Assembly: GCF_016464015.1 (NCBI RefSeq)
Contig: NZ_JACDXT010000010.1
Location: forward strand, 1-64,000
DNA: 64,000 nt
DNA from: Psychrobacter sp. bablab_jr014
GTDB taxonomy: Bacteria > Pseudomonadota > Gammaproteobacteria > Pseudomonadales > Moraxellaceae
Reading direction: 5' to 3'
Part shown: one piece after another, positions 20,613 to 30,022 of the stretch
How positions within the stretch are numbered: the stretch's first letter is position 1
Layout of the letters: every line of letters starts with the position of its first letter
The notes under the pieces: generated by a model
What the model saw: the letters and a program-made list of their open reading frames with translations, nothing else
The model's database searches: none
Told to the model about the DNA's origin: nothing
Position numbers and translations under genes: made by a program

Positions 20613-21887
20613 TTATAGCGCAGTAAGCTGCCAAGCGTTATCAGCGCACACGATACGATGTGTGGCGTTGGTTGGCGTATCATCGGCACCGAGCGGTATG
20701 GTCACGCGCACACCTGAGCGGCGCAGCTCTTGTACATAAGTTTTGAGCGCCTCTTTGTGTGCGTTATTTGCTTGGCTAAGCGCCTCAAAATCCACCACTG
20801 CAATACGCGGCGTGACTAGGCCGATATGCGCCAGCAAGCGGCTGATGTCCATACTAAAGCCTGTGGCCTCGCGAGTGCCTTCGCTATGACGCTGCATACC
20901 ATCAAAGCGACCACCACGCACTAGCGGCTGTGTTTCGTTATGGATATAGCCGTTAAAGATAAGGCCTGTATGATAGTGATACCCTGACAGCTCGGTAATA
21001 TCGATACTTACAGGACATTGCCATTGACTCTCTAGATAAGCTTTCATACGTTCAAGCTCGTCAATAGCCGTCGTAATCTTGCTATCGGCTTGTGCAGTGG
21101 CAGATAACTTTTCAAGCAGGCTACTGACATCATGACCATGACGCGCCAGCGCGTAAAAGTCACTGCCCATAGTGATGCTTTGGCACACACGTTTTAGCTC
21201 AGGAAGGTTTTTATTGGCATAAAGGTGCATCAATTGCTCAGTATCTGTTTCTGATACTTCCGCAAGCATCGATAAGCGCTTAAAGATAGCCACATGACCC
21301 AAATCAATGTGCAAAGCGTCATTCAGCTCAAGCTGACCGAGCATACTAAACAGGACATCAATCAGCTCAATATCAGCGCTCATTGAGCCGCAACCAAAAA
21401 TCTCCGCACCCAACTGTAATGGTGTACGCGAGCCAAACAAACCTGATGGCAGCGTATGAATGACGTGACCTGCGTAGCAATAGCGGGCAATAGCGTCACC
21501 GCCATGATGAGCATCAATACGTAAAATCTGCGGCGTAATGTCTGCGCGCACCCCCATCAGACGACCTGTTAACTGGTCGATGATTTTAAAAGTTTGGCGC
21601 TTTAAATCTTCTGAGGCGTCGCTTAACAATGATTCGGTATACTCAATCATCGGCGGGCTGACCAAGCGATAGCCATGCAAAATCAAATGCTGGGTCAACT
21701 GATAGCGCAGCAGCTCTTGCTTTTGTGCGTCTTCAAACAAAACATCCACCACCCCATCAGGCAGCAACCAGCTGTTGGCAACTTCAGCAGCAAAGTTGCT
21801 CATCAAAGGCAAGCTTTTATGCGCCTGTTGAGTAGGATTGGCGGCGGTTAACGAGGCAGAATCAGCAAAATCAGAACTGGCAGACAC
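20613..21887 (-). CDS. hisZ: ATP phosphoribosyltransferase regulatory subunit HisZ
   Basis: HisZ is a catalytically dead paralogue of histidyl-tRNA synthetase that activates the short form of HisG in histidine biosynthesis. The class II fold is recognisable (SWLLPDGVVDVLFEDA, MGVRADITPQILRIDAH, PLQLGAEIFG, ITELSGYHYHTGLIFNGY, RGGRFDGM), but the protein lacks the tRNA synthetase anticodon-binding domain. 424 residues with an N-terminal extension of about 30 residues. It starts with GTG at 21887, supported by an AAGGA sequence 8 bp upstream. The presence of hisZ implies that this organism has the short HisG. Confidence 0.94.
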   Translation of the reverse strand: MSASSDFADSASLTAANPTQQAHKSLPLMSNFAAEVANSWLLPDGVVDVLFEDAQKQELLRYQLTQHLILHGYRLVSPPMIEYTESLLSDASEDLKRQTFKIIDQLTGRLMGVRADITPQILRIDAHHGGDAIARYCYAGHVIHTLPSGLFGSRTPLQLGAEIFGCGSMSADIELIDVLFSMLGQLELNDALHIDLGHVAIFKRLSMLAEVSETDTEQLMHLYANKNLPELKRVCQSITMGSDFYALARHGHDVSSLLEKLSATAQADSKITTAIDELERMKAYLESQWQCPVSIDITELSGYHYHTGLIFNGYIHNETQPLVRGGRFDGMQRHSEGTREATGFSMDISRLLAHIGLVTPRIAVVDFEALSQANNAHKEALKTYVQELRRSGVRVTIPLGADDTPTNATHRIVCADNAWQLTAL

Positions 21888-22407
21888 AATAAATCCTTGT
21901 TTGGCGTATCGTTTGCCAAAAAACGTGGCGTAATAAGAGAGTCGTCGCTATCGGGCACTATCTTTTGCGCCTTGCGCTACAACACACCATAATGTGCATG
22001 TTGGTATATTTTTGGCACGCAGCATTACTGACCCAATTATTATAAAATCAGGTAACCCAAAAGGGATATGATGCTTAAGTATGCGGGATGCTAAAAACGA
22101 CGATATGAATAGTGACTATGTTCCTAGGCACTTTATGATGCAGTTTAGCATAGCCGTCTGATTTCTCCTAGTCACAATTGGACACAATTTTTAATGCGTC
22201 GTTACTATCATCACATGAGGTATAGCATCGTCTTTTTTGCTCTACTTTTCTGAGCAACTTTGCATATCTATACCAATAGGTCATGTTACACTAGCAAGCA
22301 CTTAGACAATCATATGTATTTATACTTATCGCTAATTTTTATTTTTTATAAATATCATCAAATAAGCGCAGTCTAGGCGTTTTTTTGCTATGCATTTTGG
22401 AGGCGCT
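21888..22407. other. Long intergenic region between divergent hisZ and the DUF2237 gene
   Basis: 520 bp without a supportable gene on either strand. AT-rich, no repeats, no tRNA. It should hold promoters for hisZ-purA (minus) and the DUF2237 gene (plus). The plus-strand Shine-Dalgarno GGAGG at 22399-22403 belongs to the next gene. Confidence 0.5.
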
Positions 22408-22797
22408 ATGCCATTTGACCATCATCCAATTCCAGAACTCAACCAAGCCAATGTCTTAGGTACAGCGCTTGCCAGCTGCTGTTTTGACCCCATTACGGGG
22501 TATTATCGCAATGGTTTTTGTCATACAGGCATGAATGATGTCGGTCAGCATACGGTATGCGCCAAAATGACCAGCGAGTTTTTAAATTTTTCGGCAGCGC
22601 GTGGTAATGATTTGATTACGCCGCTGCCTGAATACAACTTTGCAGGACTACAGCCTGGCGATTATTGGTGTATCTGTGCCCTGCGCTGGGTAGAGGCTCT
22701 TGATTTTGATGTTGCGCCGCCACTCAAACTTGAAGCTTGCCATGAGAGCTTGCTGGCGTTGGTCGATATGGACACGCTCAAACAATACGCGCTATAA
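22408..22797 (+). CDS. DUF2237 family protein
   Basis: 129 residues with strong family features: NVLGTALASCCFDPITGYYRNG, VGQHTVCAKMTSEFLNF, GNDLITPLPEYNFAGLQPGD and WCICALRWVEAL. Function of DUF2237/COG3651 is not known; it is a small, probably cytoplasmic protein rich in conserved Cys, His and Trp, which suggests metal binding, but that is inference. The start is fixed by a GGAGG sequence 4 bp before the ATG at 22408; an ATG at 22390 lies before that sequence and is rejected. corA follows after about 100 bp on the same strand and may share the transcript. Confidence 0.92.
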   Translation: MPFDHHPIPELNQANVLGTALASCCFDPITGYYRNGFCHTGMNDVGQHTVCAKMTSEFLNFSAARGNDLITPLPEYNFAGLQPGDYWCICALRWVEALDFDVAPPLKLEACHESLLALVDMDTLKQYAL

Positions 22798-22893
22798 CCG
22801 TAACGGCGCAGAGGCGCCTTATCCATACATGACATACAGCTAGGATGGCTGGATAGATGGCATGGTTAGACATTTTTAGATTGAGGTATCGGC

Positions 22894-24108
22894 GTGAGCA
22901 CAGAATATGATCATCAGCAATCCCCTGCCACGGCCAACCGTATTGCACCTGATTCAAATATTGAGCAATTAAGCGATAGCCACTTAAGCGAGCAGCCTTA
23001 TAGTCCAGACAGTTATATTTATGGCGATGCCAGCACCTCAGATGCGGATGCACTAGAGACCATGACCATCTATGATCCTGAATCGGAGCGTTATGAGGAC
23101 ATTCATATCGCCAATCCCAATGAAGTGGTCAATTGCTACGCCTATTCGCGTAAGACAGGACAGCAAATTGGCGCGCTAGCGCTCGATGATGTCAGTAAGG
23201 CGCTCAGCAATAACAATCAGTTTATTTGGCTAGGGCTGTACAACCCCAGCTTTCAAACCATCTCTGATGTGCAAAGTGCCTTTGACTTACACGAGCTGGC
23301 GATTGAAGATGCGTTCGGTGACCATCAGCGTCCCAAGGTCGAAAACTACAATAACGACACCATTTTCGTGGTTGTCCGTACCGCCAAGCTTGAAGGCAAT
23401 CTGATTCGCTATGGTACGACCGCCATTTTTATGGGCAAAAATTATATCATTACCATCCGCACAGGCCCTTCAAACTCTTATGCGCCTGTGCGTGAGCATT
23501 GTCATCGTCGCCCCGAAAAATTGCGTATGGGGCCGATTTTTATTTTGCACGCCATTCTTGATTTTATTGTCGATAACTATTTGCCGATTACCGACCGTTT
23601 GGGCAGCTATTTGCGTGAGCAAGAGCGCAATATTTTTACGTATGAATTTAGCAAAGACACGCTTAAGCATTTATATGAATTAAAGTCGCAGCTCGTACAT
23701 ATGCGTGCTGTGATTTCGCCTGTACAAGACATCTGTAACTTTTTTATTAACCATAAGAAAAACGACTTATTGTCGTCTTTTCCTTATGCGGCAAAACCCT
23801 ACTTTCGTGACGTCAATGACCATCTATTGCGAGCGCTAGACGCGGTCAACGGTATTAACGAGATGCTGAGCGTGGCGATGGACACCTATATGGCCATGGT
23901 CAATATGGGACAGAACGAGGTGGTACGTAAACTGGCCGCTTGGGCAGGTATCCTCGCTGTGCCAACGGCTGTGGCGGGTATCTATGGTATGAACTTTGAC
24001 TTTATGCCTGAGCTGCATTGGCACTATGCGTATTTTGTGATTTTGGTGTTGATAGCGCTCTTGTGTAGCTATTTATATTATAAGTTTAAAAAAGCGCATT
24101 GGTTATAG
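22894..24108 (+). CDS. corA: CorA-type magnesium/divalent cation channel
   Basis: A pentameric inner-membrane Mg2+ channel. The 404-residue protein has a long cytoplasmic N-domain, then TM1 (WAGILAVPTAVAGIYGMNFDF, about 350-370) ending in the signature YGMN, the MPEL loop and TM2 (about 377-397) with a basic C-terminus (YKFKKAHWL). The first 70 residues are polar and rich in Ser, Asp and Glu, longer than in E. coli CorA. The start is a GTG at 22894 with TGAGGT upstream. A terminator hairpin follows 20 bp after the stop codon. Confidence 0.93.
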   Translation: MSTEYDHQQSPATANRIAPDSNIEQLSDSHLSEQPYSPDSYIYGDASTSDADALETMTIYDPESERYEDIHIANPNEVVNCYAYSRKTGQQIGALALDDVSKALSNNNQFIWLGLYNPSFQTISDVQSAFDLHELAIEDAFGDHQRPKVENYNNDTIFVVVRTAKLEGNLIRYGTTAIFMGKNYIITIRTGPSNSYAPVREHCHRRPEKLRMGPIFILHAILDFIVDNYLPITDRLGSYLREQERNIFTYEFSKDTLKHLYELKSQLVHMRAVISPVQDICNFFINHKKNDLLSSFPYAAKPYFRDVNDHLLRALDAVNGINEMLSVAMDTYMAMVNMGQNEVVRKLAAWAGILAVPTAVAGIYGMNFDFMPELHWHYAYFVILVLIALLCSYLYYKFKKAHWL

Positions 24109-24127
24109 ATGAGAGAGAAACAACCAT

Positions 24128-24162
24128 AAAAAAAGGCGCTAACTGTCAGCGCCCTTTTTTAT
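24128..24162. terminator. Bidirectional terminator between corA and the psiE-like gene
   Basis: AAAAAAGGCGCT and AGCGCC followed by CTTTTTTAT: a 6-bp GC stem extended by A/T, with A runs on the left and T runs on the right, so it can serve both convergent genes. Confidence 0.88.
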
Positions 24163-24190
24163 TTAAAGATTATATTGCTATACACTTGCC

Positions 24191-24691
24191 CTACTCACGG
24201 CGGCGCTTGGTATTGTCATCACTAGAATACGTGCCCGCTTGATGGCTGGCATGATGATCATCCAAATAATCTTCAGGACGACCAAACATACGCGCTGTCC
24301 ATGTCAGTATCACAATTGACGCACTGAGCGCCATAATAGCGACAGCAATGGTCGCAAGCAGCCACAGATGAAAATAATCAGACACGGCCTGCACATCTAC
24401 CACCAAGTGACGCGATAAGGCGGTAATGGCAATAAATATCAAAAACTGCACAGGCAAGCGATGGGTTTTAAAATATATACCAATCATTGCCAAAAGCTCA
24501 AGATAAATGAACAGCATTAAAATGTCTTTTAATTCTGCCGAGCCTTTATAAATAATGACCAAAAACTCTTTGCCCGCCGTCCAAATCACCACCAGACCAA
24601 TCAAAAATAGAATGATGTAGTGAAAAATATCGACAATCTCTCTGCCAATGTACTGTAATCGCTCATGAATATCATCATATTTATTAGACAT
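24191..24691 (-). CDS. PsiE-family inner-membrane protein
   Basis: 166 residues with four predicted TM helices (about 25-45, 60-78, 85-103, 117-140). The segment LMLFIYLELLAMIGIYFKTHRLPVQF and the ITALSRHLVVD motif match the phosphate-starvation-inducible PsiE/COG3223 family; molecular function is unknown. The C-terminus is a charged tail (DDHHASHQ...TKRRRE). The start at 24691 has AGG in range; the frame is open to 24727. It is convergent with corA and upstream of no cotranscribed gene; no Pho box was identified. Confidence 0.85.
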   Translation of the reverse strand: MSNKYDDIHERLQYIGREIVDIFHYIILFLIGLVVIWTAGKEFLVIIYKGSAELKDILMLFIYLELLAMIGIYFKTHRLPVQFLIFIAITALSRHLVVDVQAVSDYFHLWLLATIAVAIMALSASIVILTWTARMFGRPEDYLDDHHASHQAGTYSSDDNTKRRRE

Positions 24692-24783
24692 TTGAGAACC
24701 TATCAAGACATGTTGGTAGATTGGCACTGATGCCTAATACAATCAGTACCTGCCTGTGCTATCAGCGAGCAACGTTCGAGACA

Positions 24784-25686
24784 TTATGCCTCGATGCCTG
24801 CTGCTTTTTCTGCTGCTTCTACGGTCTGACGAATTAGGGTATTGATGGTCATTGGACCGACGCCACCTGGTACAGGCGTGTAGGCGCTTGCGATATTCTC
24901 GACGCCGCTCAGCTCAATATCGCCCACACCGCCATTGTCGGTTGGGTGAAAGCCTGCATCGACCACGACCGCACCGTCTTTAATCCATGCCGCTTTAATC
25001 AGCTCAGGCACACCTACCGCGCCGACGATGATGTCTGCACGCTTGACGTGGTCGGCTAGGTTTTTGGTTTTTGAATGGCAGATGGTCACCGTGCAGTTGG
25101 CGTTTAATAGCATTTGCGCCATTGGTTTGCCCAAAATCGCACTGCGACCAACGACCACTGCTTCTTTGCCTGCAAGCTCAATGCCGTAATGGTTTAACAA
25201 GTGCATGATGCCTTGTGGGGTGCAAGAGCCATATGCAGGCTCGCCCATGCTCATACGCCCAAAGCCAAGGCAGGTCACCCCATCCACGTCTTTGGTCAGC
25301 GCGATACGATCAAAGCACGCACGCTCATCGATCTGCGCAGGCACAGGATGCTGAAGCAAAATGCCGTGTACGTCAGGATTGTTATTTAGCTCATCTATTT
25401 TTGCCAGCAGCTCTTCTGTGGTGGTTGCCTCTGGCATCTCGACACGGATAGAGTCCATACCGATACGCTTGCAAGCATTGCCCTTCATACGCACATACGT
25501 CGCTGACGCTGGGTCATCACCGACCAAAATGGTCGCAAGGCTCGGCGTACGGTCGGTCTTGGTTTTGATGGCGTCTACACGCGCACTTAATGACTGCTCA
25601 ATTTGTTTTGCGAGCGCTTTGCCGTCTAACAGCGTAGCGGATTTTTGCTCAGTTGATGGCTCAGTAGTGTTTGACGCACTTGACAT
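24784..25686 (-). CDS. folD: Bifunctional methylenetetrahydrofolate dehydrogenase/cyclohydrolase
   Basis: FolD interconverts 5,10-methylene-, 5,10-methenyl- and 10-formyl-tetrahydrofolate using NADP. Key segments: [16 protein letters not shown] with the catalytic Tyr and Lys, [22 protein letters not shown], and the nucleotide site [17 protein letters not shown]; the family-ending [15 protein letters not shown] is intact. The start at 25686 is set by GGAG 7 bp upstream; the frame is open to 25737. 300 residues, slightly longer than usual because of a polar N-terminus of about 18 residues. Confidence 0.97.
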   Translation of the reverse strand: MSSASNTTEPSTEQKSATLLDGKALAKQIEQSLSARVDAIKTKTDRTPSLATILVGDDPASATYVRMKGNACKRIGMDSIRVEMPEATTTEELLAKIDELNNNPDVHGILLQHPVPAQIDERACFDRIALTKDVDGVTCLGFGRMSMGEPAYGSCTPQGIMHLLNHYGIELAGKEAVVVGRSAILGKPMAQMLLNANCTVTICHSKTKNLADHVKRADIIVGAVGVPELIKAAWIKDGAVVVDAGFHPTDNGGVGDIELSGVENIASAYTPVPGGVGPMTINTLIRQTVEAAEKAAGIEA

Positions 25687-26146
25687 GATAACTCCAAAGT
25701 TTTGGCGATGAACAGAAAGGAAACCCGTATAATTCACGCGTGATATTGTACCTCTGTTACAGCCAAAAGCCTACCCACTTATACCTATTAAATGCCTTTC
25801 ATAAGCTTAGCTGCTTTTTTATATCCAAGTTATATCCAAGTTACATTGAAGCTTATTTAAAATGCATTAAGCCTTTTTATCACTTCTCACATTACTTACT
25901 AATAGTATAAGTAATAGTGCATATATTAAGATTTGCAGTAAGAGCTGAGCTTGCGATTCTTGCATTCTCACAAAGTTAAGCGAAGAAAGGTTAACTGGGC
26001 GGTCAATAGATTTGAAGTTACATCTGTGTTAGGTTATTGACACAAAAATCAAATACTAATGGTCTACTCCTTTGGTATTTATCTTTTTTACGTTTCTATC
26101 CCATGTCAGTTTATGACGTCAATGATAAATATAGTGAGGTGCGAAC
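25687..26146. other. Intergenic region between folD and the symporter gene
   Basis: 460 bp without a gene. Contains AT-rich sequence and a near-tandem TATATCCAAGTTA repeated at about 25828-25850. Divergent promoters for folD (minus) and the symporter gene (plus) are expected. No known regulatory RNA recognised. Confidence 0.45.
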
Positions 26147-27814
26147 TTGCAAAACGAGTCACTGTTTCAATTTTCGGCACTAACTGTTATTTTACTGTTA
26201 GTCGCTTTTTATGGAGGTACTTACTTACTCTCTTTACTGATCAAAAAAGACAAAGAATCGACCAGTGGGTTTATGGTCGCAGGGCACGGCGTTGGTTTCG
26301 GCATGGGCGCCGCTAGTATGACCGCCACTTGGATTTGGGCAGCCTCCTTTTATGCTGCGGCCACTTCTGGTTATAAATACGGTGTGTCCGGTCCGATTCA
26401 TTATGGCTTTTGGGGCGCATTGATGATTTTATTCATCTACCCATTTGGCATGCGCTTTCGCGAACTGGCCCCTAACGGTCACACTTTAGGCGAGCTTATT
26501 CACGCCCGCCATGGCTCATCAAGCCAATTGATTTTAGCCGTATCTAACCTTATGGGCAGCTTAATTAGCTTGATGGTCAACTTCACCGCCGCCGGCGCCT
26601 TAGTTTCCGTACTCTCACCGTTATCGTTTCAGACCGGTGTACTTATCGCGGGTATCGGCGTCTTAAGCTATACGCTAACCTCAGGCTTTCGAGCATCTGT
26701 CTTTACCGATTTCGCTCAGCTTGTCGCCTTAATGGCTATCGGCGTGGTAATTATTCCGGCTGTATTGTTCTCTATGGGTGGTCCTAGCGTCATGGTAGAA
26801 GGGCTGTCCAATTTAACTCTTGAGCAGCAAGACTTCTTTTCATCAGAAGCTTTCTTGCAGCAAGGTGCACCTTTCTTCGTCGCGGTATTGGCATATGCTA
26901 TCGGTAACCAGACGATTACCCAAAGGCTATTCGCCATTGATCAAGACAAGATCAAACCCACCTTTGTTACTGCCACTATCGGTTACGCAGGTATCGTCAT
27001 CGGTCTAGGTATGATAGGTCTAATGGCTTTGACCATCGGTGTCGAGCCGCTAAATGGCGATATGAATAATCTGATTCCGCAAATGGTCAGCACTTATTTG
27101 CATCCGATATTTATTGCACTGTTCTTTATTTTAGTTATCGGCTCATTATCTTCAACGGCAGATTCTGATTTGTCTGCATTATCGACGATTATGATGGCGG
27201 ACGTCTACGGTAAAAACATCGCCAAAAAAGGTCAAGTCAAACCAAGAACGATGATGCTAGTCGGCCGTGGTACGATGATTGTCGCCACCGCTGCTGGTCT
27301 GATATTTGCAAGCTTTAAGCTCGATATCTTAGTGATGCTCGTATTCGTCGGTGCATTATGGGGCGCGGTCGTCTTCCCGGTCATCGCAAGCGTGTTTTGG
27401 AACCGCGTTACCAATGTCGCGTTTACCTCTGCGGTGATTGTCTCCTTGATACTCTTCTGTATCGCTCGTTTTGAGCTAATCCCTATCACAGGTGTTACCG
27501 CTCTATTCTTCGAGGCGATGGCGAGTGTTGGCGCAGCTGTAGTTATTGGTCTGATGGTCTTTGGTTTCTTAGGCCGTAAGGCAGGTATGGGTGCAGCCCT
27601 GATAACGCTAATCTTGATGTTGATCTTTGCCACTGGCTTCTTGCGTGATTATATGGTGTTAGTCGCTTCCCTAACGGCTTATGGCGTTAGTGCGATCGTC
27701 TGTACGCTAGTGAGCTTAATGGGTAATGAGCGCTTCGACTTTGATTTAATCAAACAACGCGTCGGCAACTATGATAAAAAAGCTAAGGTCGCCTCCGCCT
27801 CTAAGAACCCGTAA
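26147..27814 (+). CDS. Sodium:solute symporter (SSS family)
   Basis: 555 residues with about 14 predicted TM helices, the SSS/LeuT-fold layout. Family landmarks include GFMVAGHGVGFGMGAASMTATWIWAA near the N-terminus and SLSSTADSDLSALSTIMMADVYG (about 345-367), the sodium-site helix. It looks closest to the DUR3/urea-like branch of the family, but the substrate is not readable from sequence. It starts with TTG at 26147, supported by a GAGG sequence. A 44-residue one-helix protein follows 133 bp downstream with a strong ribosome-binding site and is likely its partner. Six Gly- and Ser-rich helices show no breaks; the gene looks intact. Confidence 0.9.
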   Translation: MQNESLFQFSALTVILLLVAFYGGTYLLSLLIKKDKESTSGFMVAGHGVGFGMGAASMTATWIWAASFYAAATSGYKYGVSGPIHYGFWGALMILFIYPFGMRFRELAPNGHTLGELIHARHGSSSQLILAVSNLMGSLISLMVNFTAAGALVSVLSPLSFQTGVLIAGIGVLSYTLTSGFRASVFTDFAQLVALMAIGVVIIPAVLFSMGGPSVMVEGLSNLTLEQQDFFSSEAFLQQGAPFFVAVLAYAIGNQTITQRLFAIDQDKIKPTFVTATIGYAGIVIGLGMIGLMALTIGVEPLNGDMNNLIPQMVSTYLHPIFIALFFILVIGSLSSTADSDLSALSTIMMADVYGKNIAKKGQVKPRTMMLVGRGTMIVATAAGLIFASFKLDILVMLVFVGALWGAVVFPVIASVFWNRVTNVAFTSAVIVSLILFCIARFELIPITGVTALFFEAMASVGAAVVIGLMVFGFLGRKAGMGAALITLILMLIFATGFLRDYMVLVASLTAYGVSAIVCTLVSLMGNERFDFDLIKQRVGNYDKKAKVASASKNP

Positions 27815-27947
27815 GAGGTAGGCTATAAAACTTAGCTTGATATAACTTAGCTTAATTTAGGATGGTCTTGAGTCTATAGCCACTATTGAAAACTGATTTA
27901 GTGGCTATGACTGAAACCCTATTTATTAGCCATAAAAAGGAGATAAC

Positions 27948-28082
27948 ATGGATAACACTTTTATTTACGGCTTGTATATCCTGATTTGGCCCGCTATCAC
28001 TTTAGCCGTGCTAGTCTTAATTTGCACTGCAACCTATCGTGATATCAAACGAGCCAAACGCGATAACAAAGATATCGTCTAA
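27948..28082 (+). CDS. 44-residue single-helix protein, probable symporter small subunit
   Basis: MDNTFIYGLYILIWPAITLA begins the protein; the TM helix spans about residues 7-27 and is followed by a strongly charged tail (TYRDIKRAKRDNKDIV). It has a very good ribosome-binding site (AAGGAG, 6 bp before the ATG at 27948). Small proteins of this form are encoded directly after certain SSS-family transporters and are annotated as transporter small subunits; I take this to be one. Role probably assembly or regulation of the carrier; inference. No terminator is evident before the tRNA genes. Confidence 0.8.
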   Translation: MDNTFIYGLYILIWPAITLAVLVLICTATYRDIKRAKRDNKDIV

Positions 28083-28224
28083 TCAATATTATTAAAGCAA
28101 GCTAACTGCTTGTATTCGCTCTATTAATTAACACTTGCATGCGTGCGACGATAAATAAGCACAAATTTAGCCAAAAAATGACTTGTAATTTAAATTATTT
28201 TTGCTAATATAGTCCACCTTGATT

Positions 28225-28298
28225 GGCTGGATGGCAGAGTGGTCATGCAGCGGACTGCAACTCCGTTAACGCCGGTTCGATTCCGACTCCAGCCTCCA
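28225..28298 (+). tRNA. tRNA-Cys (GCA)
   Basis: Cloverleaf with acceptor GGCTGGA/TCCAGCC, anticodon GCA in the loop GGACTGCAACTCC, T-arm GGTTCGATTCC and an encoded 3' CCA (28296-28298). Confidence 0.95.
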
Positions 28299-28424
28299 AT
28301 TATTTATTAACGTCATGTTAATTTAGGCTTGCATTATCAGCATAACCGCTTATAATAGCGACCACTTATCTTACCAGCGAAAAGCACTATCAACGCTTTT
28401 TAATGTATAGATAACACAAGTTTT

Positions 28425-28511
28425 GCCCGGGTGGTGAAATTGGTAGACACAAGGGATTTAAAATCCCTCGCTAGCAATAGCGTGCCGGTTCAAGTCCGGC
28501 TCCGGGTACCA
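28425..28511 (+). tRNA. tRNA-Leu (TAA)
   Basis: 87 nt including CCA. Acceptor GCCCGGG/TCCGGGT, anticodon TAA in GGGATTTAAAATCCC, a long variable arm (CGCTAGCAATAGCG) typical of leucine tRNAs, and T-arm GGTTCAAGTCC. Confidence 0.95.
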
Positions 28512-28517
28512 TTATAT

Positions 28518-28558
28518 GAAAAACCCTTACAGCATCAGCGCTGTAAGGGTTTTTTTAT
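28518..28558. terminator. Terminator after tRNA-Leu
   Basis: AAAACCCTTACAGC and GCTGTAAGGGTTTT form a 14-bp stem with a short loop, followed by T-rich DNA. It directly follows the tRNA and could also stop readthrough from the minus-strand catabolic operon. Confidence 0.9.
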
Positions 28559-28761
28559 TGTCTGCGATTTAACAAAGCGACTGCTCTCTTGTCTCCTCGA
28601 AAAACCTATTTTGATATTGTTTTGATACTGTTAGAAACCGTGATATATGGCGTTCTGACTGTGGCTGTCTGCGCTTTGTCTACCTTAAATACCGTGTGCC
28701 CACTGCTAGCGAAAACATTTCAATATTCACAGAGGCACGCGATAGCGTCATTACAGCAGTA
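28559..28761. other. Spacer between tRNA-Leu terminator and the porin gene
   Basis: 203 bp. No gene, terminator or repeat seen. Confidence 0.4.
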
Positions 28762-29961
28762 TTAAAAGCTAAATCCAACATTTAGGTTGATTCGTGACAA
28801 CCATTCATCGCTGTTTTCTGATGTGGTTGATGTAAAGCCCGTACCATTAGTTGCACCACCAATAATATTAGAATTCTTTCCATAAGTATGATCCAACCAA
28901 ACCAAAAATGGTGGCGCAATAAACATCACACCTGTGGTGTTCATTTGTGAATCAGACCAATCATCATGGTGCTTTTTGAGATAACTGTAGTCGTTATAGA
29001 CCTTGACGGCTTTTAACGGCCCCTTATCTTGCATAGGAATGGTATACGCTACATTTAGACTGCCTACCGTACCCTCTGAAGCAATAAAGTAGGCTGGCGT
29101 TAAACCATTTGCGCCCATCAGCGTCATACTGTCATCAACACCGCTAGGATTTTTGGCATCATAGTCATAATGTATCAGCGAGCTTTGCACATTAAACTTA
29201 TCAAAGTTGTTATTGGTGTGTAGACCGACGGCATAGTAGCTACCATCATCGTTGGTCAAATTGTTTTCCAACTGCGAATAAGCCCCTGATACCCCAAGCT
29301 CTTGCTTGCCCGCTGCAGTTTCAAATTTACGCGCAACGCGGGCGTTGACTTGATTCTTCTTTTCGTTCTCATATTGGCTCATAAAGGGAAACGTATTGTC
29401 CAACTCACTATAAGCCCCACTTTCAGGCGAGTATCTTAAGTCTTCTGCCAACATTTCAGGATAATAGCCAAGCTTGATGTCCCAGTCATTACTGTTATGA
29501 TTGATGTTTACGCCTGGCGCGATGTTGTTACCATAGCCCAAAAAGAAAGGCAGATGGTATGTCCAGCCGTTTTGCGGATAAGGGTAAATGGCAAAAGGCT
29601 TGTAGACCAAACCCGCCTCAACGCTGTTTACATCATCAATGTTATAACCAATATACGCTTTTTCAATCGAGGTCTTGTCATCGTCTTGAAAAATGTAGCT
29701 GCCGTTCAAGTAAAAATCATCATACTTTCCATCCACATCTAAACGCAGAATATCAAAATCAGCGTCGCCCAAACCTGAATTGTATTTATCATCGCTCCAG
29801 CTTTGATAGCGCTGATTGAATCGAATGACGCCGCCCACATTAAGCGCTTTTGAACCATCCTCACTTTTTAGTTCAATCACTTTGGCTTGTGCCCCTGTGA
29901 TGGTTGTCAGCCATAGCAGTGGCGCCAATACGATTAAGGGTTTTAAAATAAATTTGATCAT
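28762..29961 (-). CDS. Outer-membrane porin of the catabolic operon
   Basis: 399 residues: signal peptide ending about ITGAQA (residue 26), then alternating-residue beta strands with aromatic girdles (FYLNGSYIF, WDIKLGYYP, LNVAYTIPM, HWLSRINLNVGFSF-like end) and a C-terminal Phe, the BAM recognition mark. It resembles the OprO/OprP-like phosphate-selective/carboxylate porin superfamily in the opening 'ALNVGGVIRFNQRY' strand and the size, but the substrate is unknown. It is the last gene of the minus-strand operon, 61 bp after the TPP enzyme, and so presumably admits the substrate of the pathway. AGGAAG precedes the ATG. Confidence 0.82.
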   Translation of the reverse strand: MIKFILKPLIVLAPLLWLTTITGAQAKVIELKSEDGSKALNVGGVIRFNQRYQSWSDDKYNSGLGDADFDILRLDVDGKYDDFYLNGSYIFQDDDKTSIEKAYIGYNIDDVNSVEAGLVYKPFAIYPYPQNGWTYHLPFFLGYGNNIAPGVNINHNSNDWDIKLGYYPEMLAEDLRYSPESGAYSELDNTFPFMSQYENEKKNQVNARVARKFETAAGKQELGVSGAYSQLENNLTNDDGSYYAVGLHTNNNFDKFNVQSSLIHYDYDAKNPSGVDDSMTLMGANGLTPAYFIASEGTVGSLNVAYTIPMQDKGPLKAVKVYNDYSYLKKHHDDWSDSQMNTTGVMFIAPPFLVWLDHTYGKNSNIIGGATNGTGFTSTTSENSDEWLSRINLNVGFSF

Positions 29962-30022
29962 GATAACTTCCTATTATCCAATGCGTAAACATCCTGTTTA
30001 TAAAACCAACGAACCTCTATTT

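Noticed and set aside
24191-24691. Pho-box regulation of the PsiE-like gene
   Set aside because: No clear tandem CTGTCAT-like sequence upstream of 24691.
26147-27814. Naming the SSS transporter as a urea, proline or acetate carrier
   Set aside because: The sequence shows the family only; substrate residues are not diagnostic enough by eye.
28425-28625. Open frame across tRNA-Leu on the plus strand
   Set aside because: It translates the tRNA and its terminator; not a protein gene.
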